A DNA stretch of 64,000 nt from JANOBD01 sp031411495 (lineage in GTDB: Bacteria; Planctomycetota; Phycisphaerae; Tepidisphaerales; Tepidisphaeraceae), in NCBI GenBank assembly GCA_031411495.1, contig JANOBD010000086.1:1-64000 (forward strand), given 5' to 3'. How positions within the stretch are numbered: position 1 is the first letter of the stretch; each line of letters begins with the position of its first letter. The translations under genes and the position numbers were made by a program. This document shows, piece by piece, positions 36,050 through 44,152 of this stretch. The notes under the pieces were generated by a model. It did no database searches. It had not been told where the DNA came from and saw only the letters and a list, made by a program, of their open reading frames with translations.

Positions 36050-36991
36050 TTACGCGATATCCGCAAACAGCCTCTCCACACGCTTGAAGTAAAAGAGTCC
36101 GAACACCAGCAACCCGGAACACAAAACGATCGACGATGTCAGGTGCAGCCACTCCCACGGCTGCCCGGTGATGGCGCTGCGGAAGCCGGCGATGATGCCG
36201 GTCAGCGGGTTGATCGCGTAGAGCATCTTCCAGCCGTGCAATCCTTCTCGGTCAAACTTCGAGAGCGGATAGGGCACGGCACTGAGCCACAATCCGAACT
36301 GAACGAAGAAGGGGATGAGGAAGCGGAGGTCGCGATACAGAACCGTGGCGGCCGAGAGAAAGAACGAGAGGCCCATCGCCGCGACGTAGAGCAGGAGCAT
36401 GAGCGGGACGACGAAGACGATCTGCCAGGTGGGCGTCCAGCCGCCCTTGAGGAAGTAGTAGAGCGCAACGACGCCGAGCAGGCCGAAGTTGATCAGCATG
36501 TCGACCATGGCGTTCCCCAGGGCGGCCATGGGCAGGTAGAGGCGCGGCAGGTAGATCTTGGTCATCAGCTGCTGGTTGTTGATGAGGGACATGCCGCCGT
36601 CAGAGATCGCGCGTTGCAGGAAGAGCCAGGGAACGAGGCCTGCAAACATCCACAAAAGAATCGGGGGCCTGGGGGCCGATAAATATTCCTGAAAGGCGAA
36701 CACGTTGGCGATGCCGCCGTAGACACAGAGAGAGATGAGCGGAACGATGACGCTCCAGGCGACGCCGAGGACGGCCTGTTTGTACTTGACCTTGATGTCG
36801 CGCCAGACCAGGAACGAGAGGAGTTCGCGATAGCGAACGAGTTCGGGCCAGTTGACGCCGATCCAGCCGGAATGAGGCTCGATCACCGTTTCATTGGTGG
36901 GAGAGGTTTGATCGGGGGCGTCCATGCGGTTGGGAGTGTAGTGGGGGCCGTAGTTTGGGGCCCGCGCGAGCGGAACCTCTGGTTTGCTCAT
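36050..36991 (-). CDS. wzm: Polysaccharide ABC exporter, permease
   Basis: A 313-residue ABC-2 permease. A polar N-terminus of about 50 residues leads to LVRYRELLSFLVWRDIKVKY, the amphipathic coupling helix typical of Wzm/TagG, then six membrane segments, including GVAWSVIVPLISLCVYG and the late NPLTGIIAGFRSAI. The partner ATPase wzt is directly downstream. It is the first gene of the minus-strand polysaccharide locus, and the AT-rich gap upstream should hold the operon promoter. Confidence 0.92.
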   Translation of the reverse strand: MSKPEVPLARAPNYGPHYTPNRMDAPDQTSPTNETVIEPHSGWIGVNWPELVRYRELLSFLVWRDIKVKYKQAVLGVAWSVIVPLISLCVYGGIANVFAFQEYLSAPRPPILLWMFAGLVPWLFLQRAISDGGMSLINNQQLMTKIYLPRLYLPMAALGNAMVDMLINFGLLGVVALYYFLKGGWTPTWQIVFVVPLMLLLYVAAMGLSFFLSAATVLYRDLRFLIPFFVQFGLWLSAVPYPLSKFDREGLHGWKMLYAINPLTGIIAGFRSAITGQPWEWLHLTSSIVLCSGLLVFGLFYFKRVERLFADIA

Positions 36992-37325
36992 CGGCCCGAA
37001 AGGGCAGGCGTGTTAAGCTTTGCCGAAAAACCGGTTGACAACGGTTGGCAACAGAAAGTCAAATATACGGCACTTGCCAATATTTACGACGTTCGTAAGA
37101 TATTGATATTGCAGAGATTGTAAACAAAACAGTAAACGCATTCGCTAAATGATCGTGCCGGTGATACAGTATAATGGCATTGCGACGGAGGGAACTGGTC
37201 GATTTCGATCGATTCGCGATCGAGAATCTCTACCAAGTGCGGTTGACCGGGCTAGGGTATCGTCGCTGGCGTCGTGACTTTGATGGCTTTTAGCGAATCG
37301 GCCATCAGAGATGGTTGAGAAGACA
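36992..37325. promoter_or_regulatory. AT-rich divergent promoter region
   Basis: This gap separates the divergent wzm operon and the ComJ-like gene. Bases about 37030-37150 are A/T-rich against a GC-rich background. A perfect TATAAT lies at 37170-37175 on the plus strand with only a weak -35 (AAATGA) 17 bases upstream; TTGACA occurs at about 37033 without a spaced -10. For wzm I see no minus-strand consensus. No gene is supported. Confidence 0.4.
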
Positions 37326-37799
37326 ATGAGTTCTCTGAAGTTTCAACTCGAACTCGCCTGGTCACAGATTTCCGTCTTCGACGCGAATCTCGTCGACCCA
37401 TACAACGATTGGAATGAAACCCATCTCGCACAGGGGTTTACCTGGCGGCAGGGATCGGTCTCGTTCAAGCTGCCGGTGCGCAGCGGGAATGTATCGGTCG
37501 ATATCGAACTGGTGGACCAATTGACTGTCGACCCAAGCGCACGCTGGGCGATCGTGGTTCCCTTTATCACCTGGGCGGGCGTGATCGAGATTTCCAGCAT
37601 CACCCAATCCGAACTCATCGAGGTCGATTCCGGCCGATACGGCCTGCTCTATCAGTCCGGCATCCGCGACGGCGAAGCGTGGGTGAGTCTCTCACTGATG
37701 CCTGCCGGACGCTTGCCGATCGAGCCGACGATCCTCCGCTGCGACGACGAACTCCATCCGACCGAACCGCTGCTGATGGAAGCCGAACCGGCCGCGTAA
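37326..37799 (+). CDS. ComJ/Nin-like protein
   Basis: A 157-residue acidic protein, predicted all-beta and cytoplasmic. Features that recall the ComJ (Nin, nuclease inhibitor) family are an early ISVFDANLVDPYNDW, then QGFTWRQGSVSFKLP, WAIVVPFITW with GVIEISSI, and a late GRYGLLY strand. In Bacillus, Nin inhibits the competence nuclease NucA; many bacteria carry the domain alone, with no known role. I saw no NucA partner. The ATG at 37326 follows GAGAAG closely; an ATG five codons earlier is possible. A TATAAT about 150 bases upstream may be its promoter. Confidence 0.55.
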   Translation: MSSLKFQLELAWSQISVFDANLVDPYNDWNETHLAQGFTWRQGSVSFKLPVRSGNVSVDIELVDQLTVDPSARWAIVVPFITWAGVIEISSITQSELIEVDSGRYGLLYQSGIRDGEAWVSLSLMPAGRLPIEPTILRCDDELHPTEPLLMEAEPAA

Positions 37800-37859
37800 T
37801 CCACGCGATGACCTCTTCGCAGGGCCGTACCGAAGCCAATCTGCGATTCTTCTGCTACC

Positions 37860-38162
37860 ATGCCCCGTCCCATGGCCGAAGGCACCCATAGCTATTTCGA
37901 TTGGCAAGTTTCCACGCTCATGCTCGCGTACGACACGGTCGAACCGCTCGAACGCGACGATGATAAAGGGCAGGCCGAGCGCGAACAGAAAGTGATGCGC
38001 GAACTGCACCAACTCGTCCACGCGATGCTTCCCGAAGAGTACCTGAAGAACCCCGGCGAGGATTTCCCGCCCGAGATGGTTATGGTCCTCACCCGCGCCA
38101 CGATCGCGCGGGCGGCACAGATCATGGGGATGACCGAGGAGGGGAACGAGAATGACGAATGA
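37860..38162 (+). CDS. Small acidic hypothetical protein
   Basis: A 100-residue protein, or 96 from the second Met at 37872, mostly helical and acidic (EPLERDDDKGQAEREQKVM, then EEGNENDE at the end). No membrane segment and no recognised family. Its last codons are read from a repeat arm: the final Glu-Asn-Asp-Glu-stop are the unit GAATGACGAATGA. It lies 60 bases after the ComJ-like gene on the same strand and could be cotranscribed. No clear ribosome site. Confidence 0.5.
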   Translation: MPRPMAEGTHSYFDWQVSTLMLAYDTVEPLERDDDKGQAEREQKVMRELHQLVHAMLPEEYLKNPGEDFPPEMVMVLTRATIARAAQIMGMTEEGNENDE

Positions 38163-38288
38163 CGAAATCCGAATGAAGAATGAATGCTCAAAAATCGAAT
38201 CACGAACGATTTCTCGATCCTGCGTCGTTTCGGCATTTGAATATTCGCCCCATTCGGCATTGATTGTTCGTTCGTGCTGTGTCATTCG
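38152..38288. repeat. GAATGACGAATGACGAAAT-type inverted repeat
   Basis: The left arm (about 38149-38195) has GAATGACGAATGACGAAAT, CCGAATGAAGAATGA and later AATCACGAACGA. The right arm (about 38240-38288) has ATTCGCCCCATTCGGCATTG and GTGTCATTCG. The arms are imperfect reverse complements. The unit provides the stop codon of the small upstream gene and ends 18 bases before the pseudouridine synthase start. Confidence 0.75.
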
Positions 38289-38305
38289 AGTTTCCACGAA
38301 TCGAA

Positions 38306-39169
38306 ATGCCTAACCTCCTCGACCTCCTCACCGCCCGCTTTCCCGAGTCCACCCGCACGACGTTGCGCGCGATGATCGCCGACAAGCGCGTGCTCGTTGA
38401 CGGCACGCCGGCGCGCACGTTGAAGCAGGAAGTTGAATCGGATGTGTCGATCGAGGTCCTTCCGCGTGTGGCTGCCCGCAAGCGCCGCGTCGGCGAGTTG
38501 CCGTACCGTGTCGTGCATGAAGATGCAGACATGCTCGTGATCGACAAGCCGGCCGGCGTGATCACGTCCTCTGGCGAAGGCGACAAGCGCGCCACCATCA
38601 TCGACGTGTTGACCGATTACTACGCCGCCGTCGATCCGCGCATCAACGTCGGGCTGATCCACCGGCTCGACAAGGATGCGTCCGGCCTGCTCGTGTTCTC
38701 AAAGAACTCCAACGCGTACGAGTCCCTCAAGGCGCAATTCGCCGACAAGTCCGCCAAGCGGTTCTATCACGCGATCGTCTCCGGGACGCCGAGCCCGAAA
38801 AAGGGGACGATCGAGTCCAAGCTTGTCGAACTCGCCGACGGAACGGTCAAGTCGACCCGTCACCGCGATTATGGCGAAGAGGCGCGCACGCATTTTGCCG
38901 TCGTGGAGACCCATAAGGAACACGCGCTCGTGCGCGTCGAGCTCGACACCGGCCGGAAGCACCAGATCCGTGTCCACCTCGCCGAGCGCGGCCATCCGAT
39001 CGAAGGCGACGTGATCTACCATCCTGGCGCGCGTGCCGCGCCCCGGTTGATGCTGGCGGCGGTCGAACTCGTGCTCACCCACCCGCGCACCGGAACGGTG
39101 ATGACCTTCTCCGCACCGATTCCCGCCGCCATGGCCGACTACTGGGCCAATCTGAAGTCGTTTCAATGA
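38306..39169 (+). CDS. RluA-family RNA pseudouridine synthase
   Basis: A 287-residue enzyme that isomerises uridine in rRNA or tRNA. An S4-like RNA-binding domain (about 1-60: LLDLLTARFPES... RVLVDG) precedes the catalytic domain with VVHEDADMLVIDKPAG, the catalytic motif HRLDKDASGLLV (the Asp of HRLD), and the late LDTGRKHQIRVHLAERGHPI. Overall it looks closest to RluD/RluC-type enzymes, but the target site cannot be given. The start at 38306 gives MPNLLDLL; upstream residues are encoded by a repeat arm. Confidence 0.9.
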   Translation: MPNLLDLLTARFPESTRTTLRAMIADKRVLVDGTPARTLKQEVESDVSIEVLPRVAARKRRVGELPYRVVHEDADMLVIDKPAGVITSSGEGDKRATIIDVLTDYYAAVDPRINVGLIHRLDKDASGLLVFSKNSNAYESLKAQFADKSAKRFYHAIVSGTPSPKKGTIESKLVELADGTVKSTRHRDYGEEARTHFAVVETHKEHALVRVELDTGRKHQIRVHLAERGHPIEGDVIYHPGARAAPRLMLAAVELVLTHPRTGTVMTFSAPIPAAMADYWANLKSFQ

Positions 39170-39299
39170 CGGCCTGAGCTGCGGCCAACGGACGACCCGG
39201 CGTGCGTAGGACGCGGGAATCTCCTCGAAATTCGATGCATCCGTCGCGCCCATCCACTCCGTTGCGTCGCGGCGGATCGCAATCGCACTCGCCGCCGAG

Positions 39300-40325
39300 T
39301 TGAATTACCATTCCGGCGTGTCCTCCATCGCAATCATCTCATCGCCTCGATTCGTCGAACATGACACGGGGCCGTCGCATCCGGAGCGGCCGGACCGGAT
39401 TCGCGCGATTGACCGGGCGGTGCGGCTTGCGGGTCTGGTCGACGCGCCCGATCCGTTCCCCGATTTTCAGATCGAGTTCCGGCCGAGCCTGGCGAAATCG
39501 CCGCGGACGATCCTGGGCCTCGATGCCCAGCCCGCCGCCGAGAGTTGGCTCACGGCCGTGCACACCGCGCCGATGATCGAAAAGGTGAAGCGCGCGTGCG
39601 AGCACCACGCCGTGCTCGATCAGTCCGATACGCCGACGTGTCCGGCGAGTTACGAGATCGCGGTGCTGGCGGTGGGCTCGGCGCTGGGCGCCTGCGATTT
39701 CGTGATGCAGGAACCCGGCCGCCGGGCCTTCAGCGCCGCGCGGCCGCCGGGTCATCACGCCGAGATGGCGCGGTCGATGGGCTTCTGCCTCTTCAACAAT
39801 GCCGCCATCGCGGCGCGGTACCTGCAGCGACAGTTCGCGATCGAGCGCGTCGCCATCGTGGACTTCGACGTCCACCACGGCAACGGCACGCAGGACTGCT
39901 TCGAGGATGACAACACCGTCCTCTACATCTCCATCCACGAAGACCCGCGCGTTCTCTACCCCGGCAGCGGCCACGAGTACGAAGTCGGCCACGACATCGG
40001 CCGCGGTTACACGCTCAACATCGCGATGCCGCCCGGAAGCGGAGACGACCATTACGCCCGCGCGTTCGACACGAAGATCATCCCCAAGCTCGACCACTTC
40101 CGGCCACAAGCGCTCATCATCAGCGCCGGTTTCGACGCGCATGCGGACGATCCGCTCGCGCACATCGAACTCAGCGACGACGCCTATGAAATGATGACCA
40201 AGAAACTCGTCGGCGTGGCGAACGTCTACTGCAACGGCCAGGTCATCAGCCTGCTAGAGGGCGGGTATGAACTTCGCGCGCTCGGACGAAGCGTGGTGAG
40301 GCATGTGATGGCGATGATGCCGTGA
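39300..40325 (+). CDS. Histone deacetylase family (AcuC/class II-like) protein
   Basis: A zinc-dependent deacetylase fold of about 340 residues. Hallmarks: EHDTGPSHPERPDRI near the N-terminus, SAARPPGHHAEMARSMGFC with the His-His dyad, IVDFDVHHGNGTQDCF (Asp and His zinc ligands), SAGFDAHADDPLA (second zinc Asp) and LLEGGY. In bacteria these enzymes act on acetyl-polyamines, acetoin-related substrates or acetyl-lysine. The start is uncertain: TTG at 39300, or a GTG at 39318 just before SSIAIIS. It is single, followed by a repeat and a convergent gene. Confidence 0.9.
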   Translation: MNYHSGVSSIAIISSPRFVEHDTGPSHPERPDRIRAIDRAVRLAGLVDAPDPFPDFQIEFRPSLAKSPRTILGLDAQPAAESWLTAVHTAPMIEKVKRACEHHAVLDQSDTPTCPASYEIAVLAVGSALGACDFVMQEPGRRAFSAARPPGHHAEMARSMGFCLFNNAAIAARYLQRQFAIERVAIVDFDVHHGNGTQDCFEDDNTVLYISIHEDPRVLYPGSGHEYEVGHDIGRGYTLNIAMPPGSGDDHYARAFDTKIIPKLDHFRPQALIISAGFDAHADDPLAHIELSDDAYEMMTKKLVGVANVYCNGQVISLLEGGYELRALGRSVVRHVMAMMP

Positions 40326-40334
40326 GCGAAAGCA

Positions 40335-40447
40335 TCAATGACCAAGTACCAATCACCAACAAATACCCAATGACCAAAAACCAATGCAGTAGATGCGTTG
40401 GACATTGGGAATTGTGATTTCTTTGGTCATTGGTTCCTGGTCATTCA
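40335..40447. repeat. AATGACCAA/TTGGTCATT inverted repeat, second copy
   Basis: The left arm has ATCAATGACCAAGTACCAATC and CCCAATGACCAAAAACCAAT; the right arm has GACATTGGGAATTG and TTTGGTCATTGGTTCC with CTGGTCATTC. It lies between the convergent deacetylase and IspD-like genes, in a place where a terminator would be expected. Same family as 34583-34694. Confidence 0.88.
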
Positions 40448-40450
40448 GTT

Positions 40451-41143
40451 TCACCACTGTGCTTCATCAAACGGATTCGTCGACGCCTTCGTCTTCGGCT
40501 TTGGCAGCAGGCCAATCGCGCTCTTGATGATGCCGGCTTCGTTGCCGGCATTGATGCGCTGGTTGAGCGCGCTCGAGTCGACCGGCGTGATGCGCGACAT
40601 CACGCTGTCGAAGCCCTTGGCGAGAATCTCGTCGAAGATCTTTTTCGAAAACACCTGGGGCCAGACGAGATTGCGCAGCGATCTGCCGGACGTCGGATTG
40701 GTGAGCGTGCCGGATTCATCCAGCGTGACGACGGTCCCGCCGATGGGCGTCACCAGCGCGGCCGCATCGTGCTTGGCCGACGCTTCGAACAGCTTCTCGA
40801 GATCGATCGGGCTCACCGCCACGCGGGCGGCATCGTGCAGGACGACGTGCGTGACGTCGGCGGGCAACTTCTCGGCGCAGGCCTTGAGCTGATCGCGCAG
40901 GCCCGGGCCGCCAATCGCGAGCTTGAACCCCATGATCATCAGGTGGCTGCCGAACTTGGTCTTGGCAGTCTCGGCATCGGCAGGTGAAATGCCGACGACG
41001 ATCTGCGCGATGTCCGGCTGGTTCACAAAAATTTCGACGCTGCGCATGACGGCTTCGCGGCCGTCGATTTTGATCATCGCGCCGGCAGGGGAGGCGGTGG
41101 AATCGGGGGCGGCACAAAAAACGATTACGCCGAACTTGGCCAT
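40451..41143 (-). CDS. IspD-like nucleotidyltransferase with a degenerate nucleotide site
   Basis: A 230-residue protein of the IspD/GT-A nucleotidyltransferase fold. It keeps VLHDAARVAVSP (the H-D-A-A-R motif) and a RNLVWPQVF segment like the A-x-T-P-Q-x-F of IspD, which makes CDP-methylerythritol in the MEP pathway. The N-terminal loop, normally A-A-G-x-G-x-R-M, reads CAAPDSTASPAGAMIKIDG, with the Gly and Arg lost but a Lys kept, and the C-terminal N-x-K-I-T is missing. It may be an inactive paralogue or use another substrate. Start ATG at 41143. Confidence 0.7.
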   Translation of the reverse strand: MAKFGVIVFCAAPDSTASPAGAMIKIDGREAVMRSVEIFVNQPDIAQIVVGISPADAETAKTKFGSHLMIMGFKLAIGGPGLRDQLKACAEKLPADVTHVVLHDAARVAVSPIDLEKLFEASAKHDAAALVTPIGGTVVTLDESGTLTNPTSGRSLRNLVWPQVFSKKIFDEILAKGFDSVMSRITPVDSSALNQRINAGNEAGIIKSAIGLLPKPKTKASTNPFDEAQW

Positions 41144-41428
41144 GGCATTTCTCCAGAAGTCGAATATTCATTCATAGCGATTCCGTCGACGAATGTCTTG
41201 CTTACCGCGCGTCAAACCGCGATCTCCGAACGTCAAAATGCGCTGTCGCGCTCCGCGAACTCGATGACGCAGCGCCCTCTCAGAAGCAAGCCGATCCCGG
41301 CTGCCAATCGGCCCTGGCTTGTAGAGGGTGAGCAAATGGAAACACTCCAGGGCGCGTTCCGCGGGTTCCACTTGCCCTTTTCACTGGTGAGGGAGATTGC
41401 AAATACGCCCGGGCGTCGGAAGGAAACG

Positions 41429-41815
41429 ATGCAGATCGCGATGGTCACATTCCTCGTCCGCGACTACGACGAAGCGACTGCGTTTTTCACGCTCAAGCTC
41501 GGCTTTCGGCTGATCGAGGACACGCGGTTGTCGGAGAGCAAACGCTGGGTGATCGTCGCGCCGGCGGGAACAGGCGGTGCGAGCCTGCTTCTCGCGAAGG
41601 CGGCGAATGACGAGCAACTCTCGGCCGTCGGCAGGCAGGCGGGCGGACGGGTGGCGCTGTTCCTGCACACCGATGACCTGCAGCGCGACGTCGAGTCGAT
41701 GCGGGCCGCCGGCGTCGAGTTTCTCGAATCGCCGCGCGATGAGGCCTACGGGCGCGTGGTGGTGTTCCGCGACCTGTACGGCAACCGGTGGGACCTGATC
41801 GAGCCCGCAACGTGA
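41429..41815 (+). CDS. VOC (glyoxalase/bleomycin-resistance fold) protein
   Basis: A 128-residue single-module VOC protein: MQIAMVTFLVRDYDEATAFF at the start, GFRLIEDTRL, the strand RWVIVAPAG, LFLHTDDLQRDVESMRAAGVEF and FRDLYGNRWDLIEP at the end, the usual order. VOC proteins bind a metal and act on small electrophiles or sequester them; the substrate is not predictable. The ATG at 41429 has GGAAGGA about 5 bases upstream, so the longer frame from 41198 is not used. The 285-base gap to the divergent IspD-like gene shows no feature. Confidence 0.88.
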   Translation: MQIAMVTFLVRDYDEATAFFTLKLGFRLIEDTRLSESKRWVIVAPAGTGGASLLLAKAANDEQLSAVGRQAGGRVALFLHTDDLQRDVESMRAAGVEFLESPRDEAYGRVVVFRDLYGNRWDLIEPAT

Positions 41816-41899
41816 TCTCTCGCGGCACGATCAATGAGAATCCATCGCATCGGGCTTTCCTCACACCTTTTGCCGCGGACGACCGATATACTTGGAGCG

Positions 41900-42613
41900 G
41901 TGTTCAAAGCCCTTGCCAGACTCGCGACGCTTTCGGTCTTCGCCCTCATCGGGGTGGTGGGGCTGCTGTTCTATCACCGTCTCTCGGCGACGGACTCGCA
42001 GATCAGCGAGTTAACCCTCCGAAACGCCGAGAAGGACGAAATCATCGCCCGGCTGGAATACGAGCGACGGATCGCCGACTTTGTCGTTTCGGATCAATCG
42101 TTTGTCGATGGCAAGCGGCACACGACGCTGCTCATGGTCGAATACGACCGCGACGGAACGCCGCTCCCGCCGCGATCGTTCGACGTCATCGGCGAGAAAG
42201 TGCATGTGGATGCGTACGTGGTGAAGTTTGATCAGGAGAGCGTTCGAAAGAACGACAAGCTCCGGGGCAAGGCGCTGCTGCTGTTCGAGAAGATCTACGG
42301 CGATGCCCAGGCGCCCGCCGATGCCGCCCGCATCGACCCGCCCGCCGCCGCGCCGCAGATCTATCGCGATGCGAATCCGCGACTTAGCAGCTTCGAGCAG
42401 AAACTCTGGGCCGACTTCTGGCGCCTGGTGACGGATGAGAGTTATCGCAAAGAGTTCGGGGTCAGTGTCGCCTACGGATCGGGCGTGTTTTTCCCGGCGG
42501 AGACGGGCAAGCGATATACGCTCACACTCGCCGCTAACGGCAATGTGACGGCATATAACGAACCGCTCCCCGAGATTTTCCGCAGAATCCTGAAACAGCC
42601 ACGTTCTGACTGA
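41900..42613 (+). CDS. Membrane-anchored protein with a short coiled coil, unknown function
   Basis: A 237-residue protein: one N-terminal membrane helix (about residues 10-28), a short heptad-like stretch SELTLRNAEKDEIIARLEYE, then a soluble beta-rich domain with DFVVSDQSF and TLLMVEYDRDGTPLPPRSF. The C-terminus has FWRLVTDESYRKEFGVSVAYG. The GTG at 41900 follows GGAG closely and starts right before the helix; an ATG at 41834 would add 22 residues. No family recognised; topology suggests a periplasmic domain. Confidence 0.55.
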   Translation: MFKALARLATLSVFALIGVVGLLFYHRLSATDSQISELTLRNAEKDEIIARLEYERRIADFVVSDQSFVDGKRHTTLLMVEYDRDGTPLPPRSFDVIGEKVHVDAYVVKFDQESVRKNDKLRGKALLLFEKIYGDAQAPADAARIDPPAAAPQIYRDANPRLSSFEQKLWADFWRLVTDESYRKEFGVSVAYGSGVFFPAETGKRYTLTLAANGNVTAYNEPLPEIFRRILKQPRSD

Positions 42614-42808
42614 CGTCCACATGGCATCCAACGGACGCAGCCATCGCGTCTGGAGGCCGTTCGGTACGACCCCATGCTTGCCTCCGATACGCCCTGCGCG
42701 TAGTGTGCGGCGGGAAGGTCGGCCACCAGAGGTTGCGGCGACTGCTCAGCGTCCGTGCCGCAACAGACAGTGTCTGGGGAACTAATCCACGATCACGGAA
42801 GACAACCT

Positions 42809-43912
42809 ATGAAGCTGGTCGTTACGATCCCGGCGCAAAACGAAGAAAAAACGATTGGTTCGGTGGTTCGCGGTGTGCCGCGGGAAATCTCGGGCATCTC
42901 TGAAATCGAAGTCATCGTCATGGATGACGGCTCGACCGACAACACTGCGCAGGAGGCGCGCGATGCCGGGGCGATCGTCGTCACCATCCACGGCCGACCC
43001 GGACTGGGCAAAGTCTTCAAGACCGGCCAGGACCGCGCCATGCGCCGCGGCGCCGACATCATCGTGAACATCGACGGCGACGGCCAGTTCAACTCCGGCG
43101 ACATCCCCAAGCTCGTCCAGCCCATCCTCGACGACGAAGCCGACTTCGTCACCTGCTCACGATTCAAAGATCCCAGCCTCTGGCCCACCATGCCGAAGGT
43201 GAAGTTCTGGGGCAACGGCGTCGTGACCCGAATGATCAACTGGGTCTGCGGCGGCACCGACTTCTCCGACGTCTCCTGCGGCTTCCGCGCCTTCAGCCGC
43301 GAAGCCTCTTACCGGCTCACGCTGTTCGGCCGCTACACATACACGCAGGAATGTTTCATCGATCTGTTTTCCAAGGGCATGCGGATCATCGAAGTGCCGC
43401 TCGCCGTCCGCGGCGTGCGTGAGCACGGCAAGAGCCGCGTCGCCGGAAGCGTCCTGAAGTACGCCACCAACTCCCTGCCGATCATCGTCCGCGCCATGCG
43501 CGACATCCAGCCGCTGAAGTTCTTCGGCGGCATCGCACTGGGCTTTCTCATTCCCGGTTTGCTGATGGCGATGTTCGTCGCCGGCTGGTACGGCTACACG
43601 TGGATGTATGAGCCGCGCGCCCGCACGAGTCCGTTCACGAGCCTCATCACCATCGCCGGCGTGATGATCACGCTGAGCGTCGTGATGTACGTGATGGCGC
43701 TGCTTGCCGACATGCTCGGAAGACACCGTCGGATCAGCGAAGAACTGCTCTATCTCGCTCGCAAGAAGCTCTACCAGAACCGCCGCCCGCCAAAGCCGAG
43801 CATTCACCAGCCGCACGTGCACCTCAGCAAGCTCAGCCTGCACGATAGCTGGGTTTTGCCGGTGATGAAGAGCGTGGAGGATGATCGGGAAGAAGAAGCG
43901 GTCGTGCGGTAA
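42809..43912 (+). CDS. Polyprenyl-phosphate-type family 2 glycosyltransferase
   Basis: A 367-residue GT2 enzyme: MKLVVTIPAQNEEKTIGSVV, VIVMDDGSTDNTAQEA, INIDGDGQF-like D-G-D-G-Q-F metal site and DVSCGFRAFSREA, the pattern of DPM-like transferases that use a lipid phosphate. Two membrane helices follow (about 235-260 and 275-300), then a tail KKLYQNRRPPKPSIHQPHVH rich in basic and Pro residues. GGAAG lies 8 bases before the ATG. A diverged copy of the last 45 codons is found 800 bases downstream, after the PIN module. Confidence 0.88.
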   Translation: MKLVVTIPAQNEEKTIGSVVRGVPREISGISEIEVIVMDDGSTDNTAQEARDAGAIVVTIHGRPGLGKVFKTGQDRAMRRGADIIVNIDGDGQFNSGDIPKLVQPILDDEADFVTCSRFKDPSLWPTMPKVKFWGNGVVTRMINWVCGGTDFSDVSCGFRAFSREASYRLTLFGRYTYTQECFIDLFSKGMRIIEVPLAVRGVREHGKSRVAGSVLKYATNSLPIIVRAMRDIQPLKFFGGIALGFLIPGLLMAMFVAGWYGYTWMYEPRARTSPFTSLITIAGVMITLSVVMYVMALLADMLGRHRRISEELLYLARKKLYQNRRPPKPSIHQPHVHLSKLSLHDSWVLPVMKSVEDDREEEAVVR

Positions 43913-43921
43913 ACGGGTTTG

Positions 43922-44152
43922 TCACCGCTCAGCGGGCGACGAAAACGTCTCAACTTTCAGAGGCGTAGACTCACCGTGCTCCCGCAAGCGCACTACGTCC
44001 GCCGGGATGCGATGCGGCAGGCGCACGTATTGACGTCCAGAGGTTTCCTGTTGGCGCTGAAGGTCAGCGAAGATGCGCCCCAAATCAAAATCGACGTCCG
44101 CGCCCAATTGGTGACGGATGCGTTTCATCTCGGCTGTCGGATCAGGCATCAT
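43922..44152 (-). CDS. Predicted antitoxin-like partner of the PIN protein
   Basis: A 76-residue charged protein, MMPDPTAEMKRIRHQLG, then GADVDFDLGRIFADLQRQQ and SGRQYVRLPHR. This D-P-x-x-E-x-x-R-x-x-R-x-x-x-x-x-x-x-D-L pattern is familiar in small proteins encoded next to PIN toxins; I do not know a characterised member. Its start overlaps the end of the PIN gene by 11 bases, so translation is coupled. It ends 10 bases from the convergent glycosyltransferase gene. Confidence 0.55.
   Translation of the reverse strand: MMPDPTAEMKRIRHQLGADVDFDLGRIFADLQRQQETSGRQYVRLPHRIPADVVRLREHGESTPLKVETFSSPAER

Noticed and set aside
37174..37293. 39-codon small gene starting MALRRREL
   Set aside because: Its start codon overlaps the TATAAT that would promote it and it has no ribosome site.
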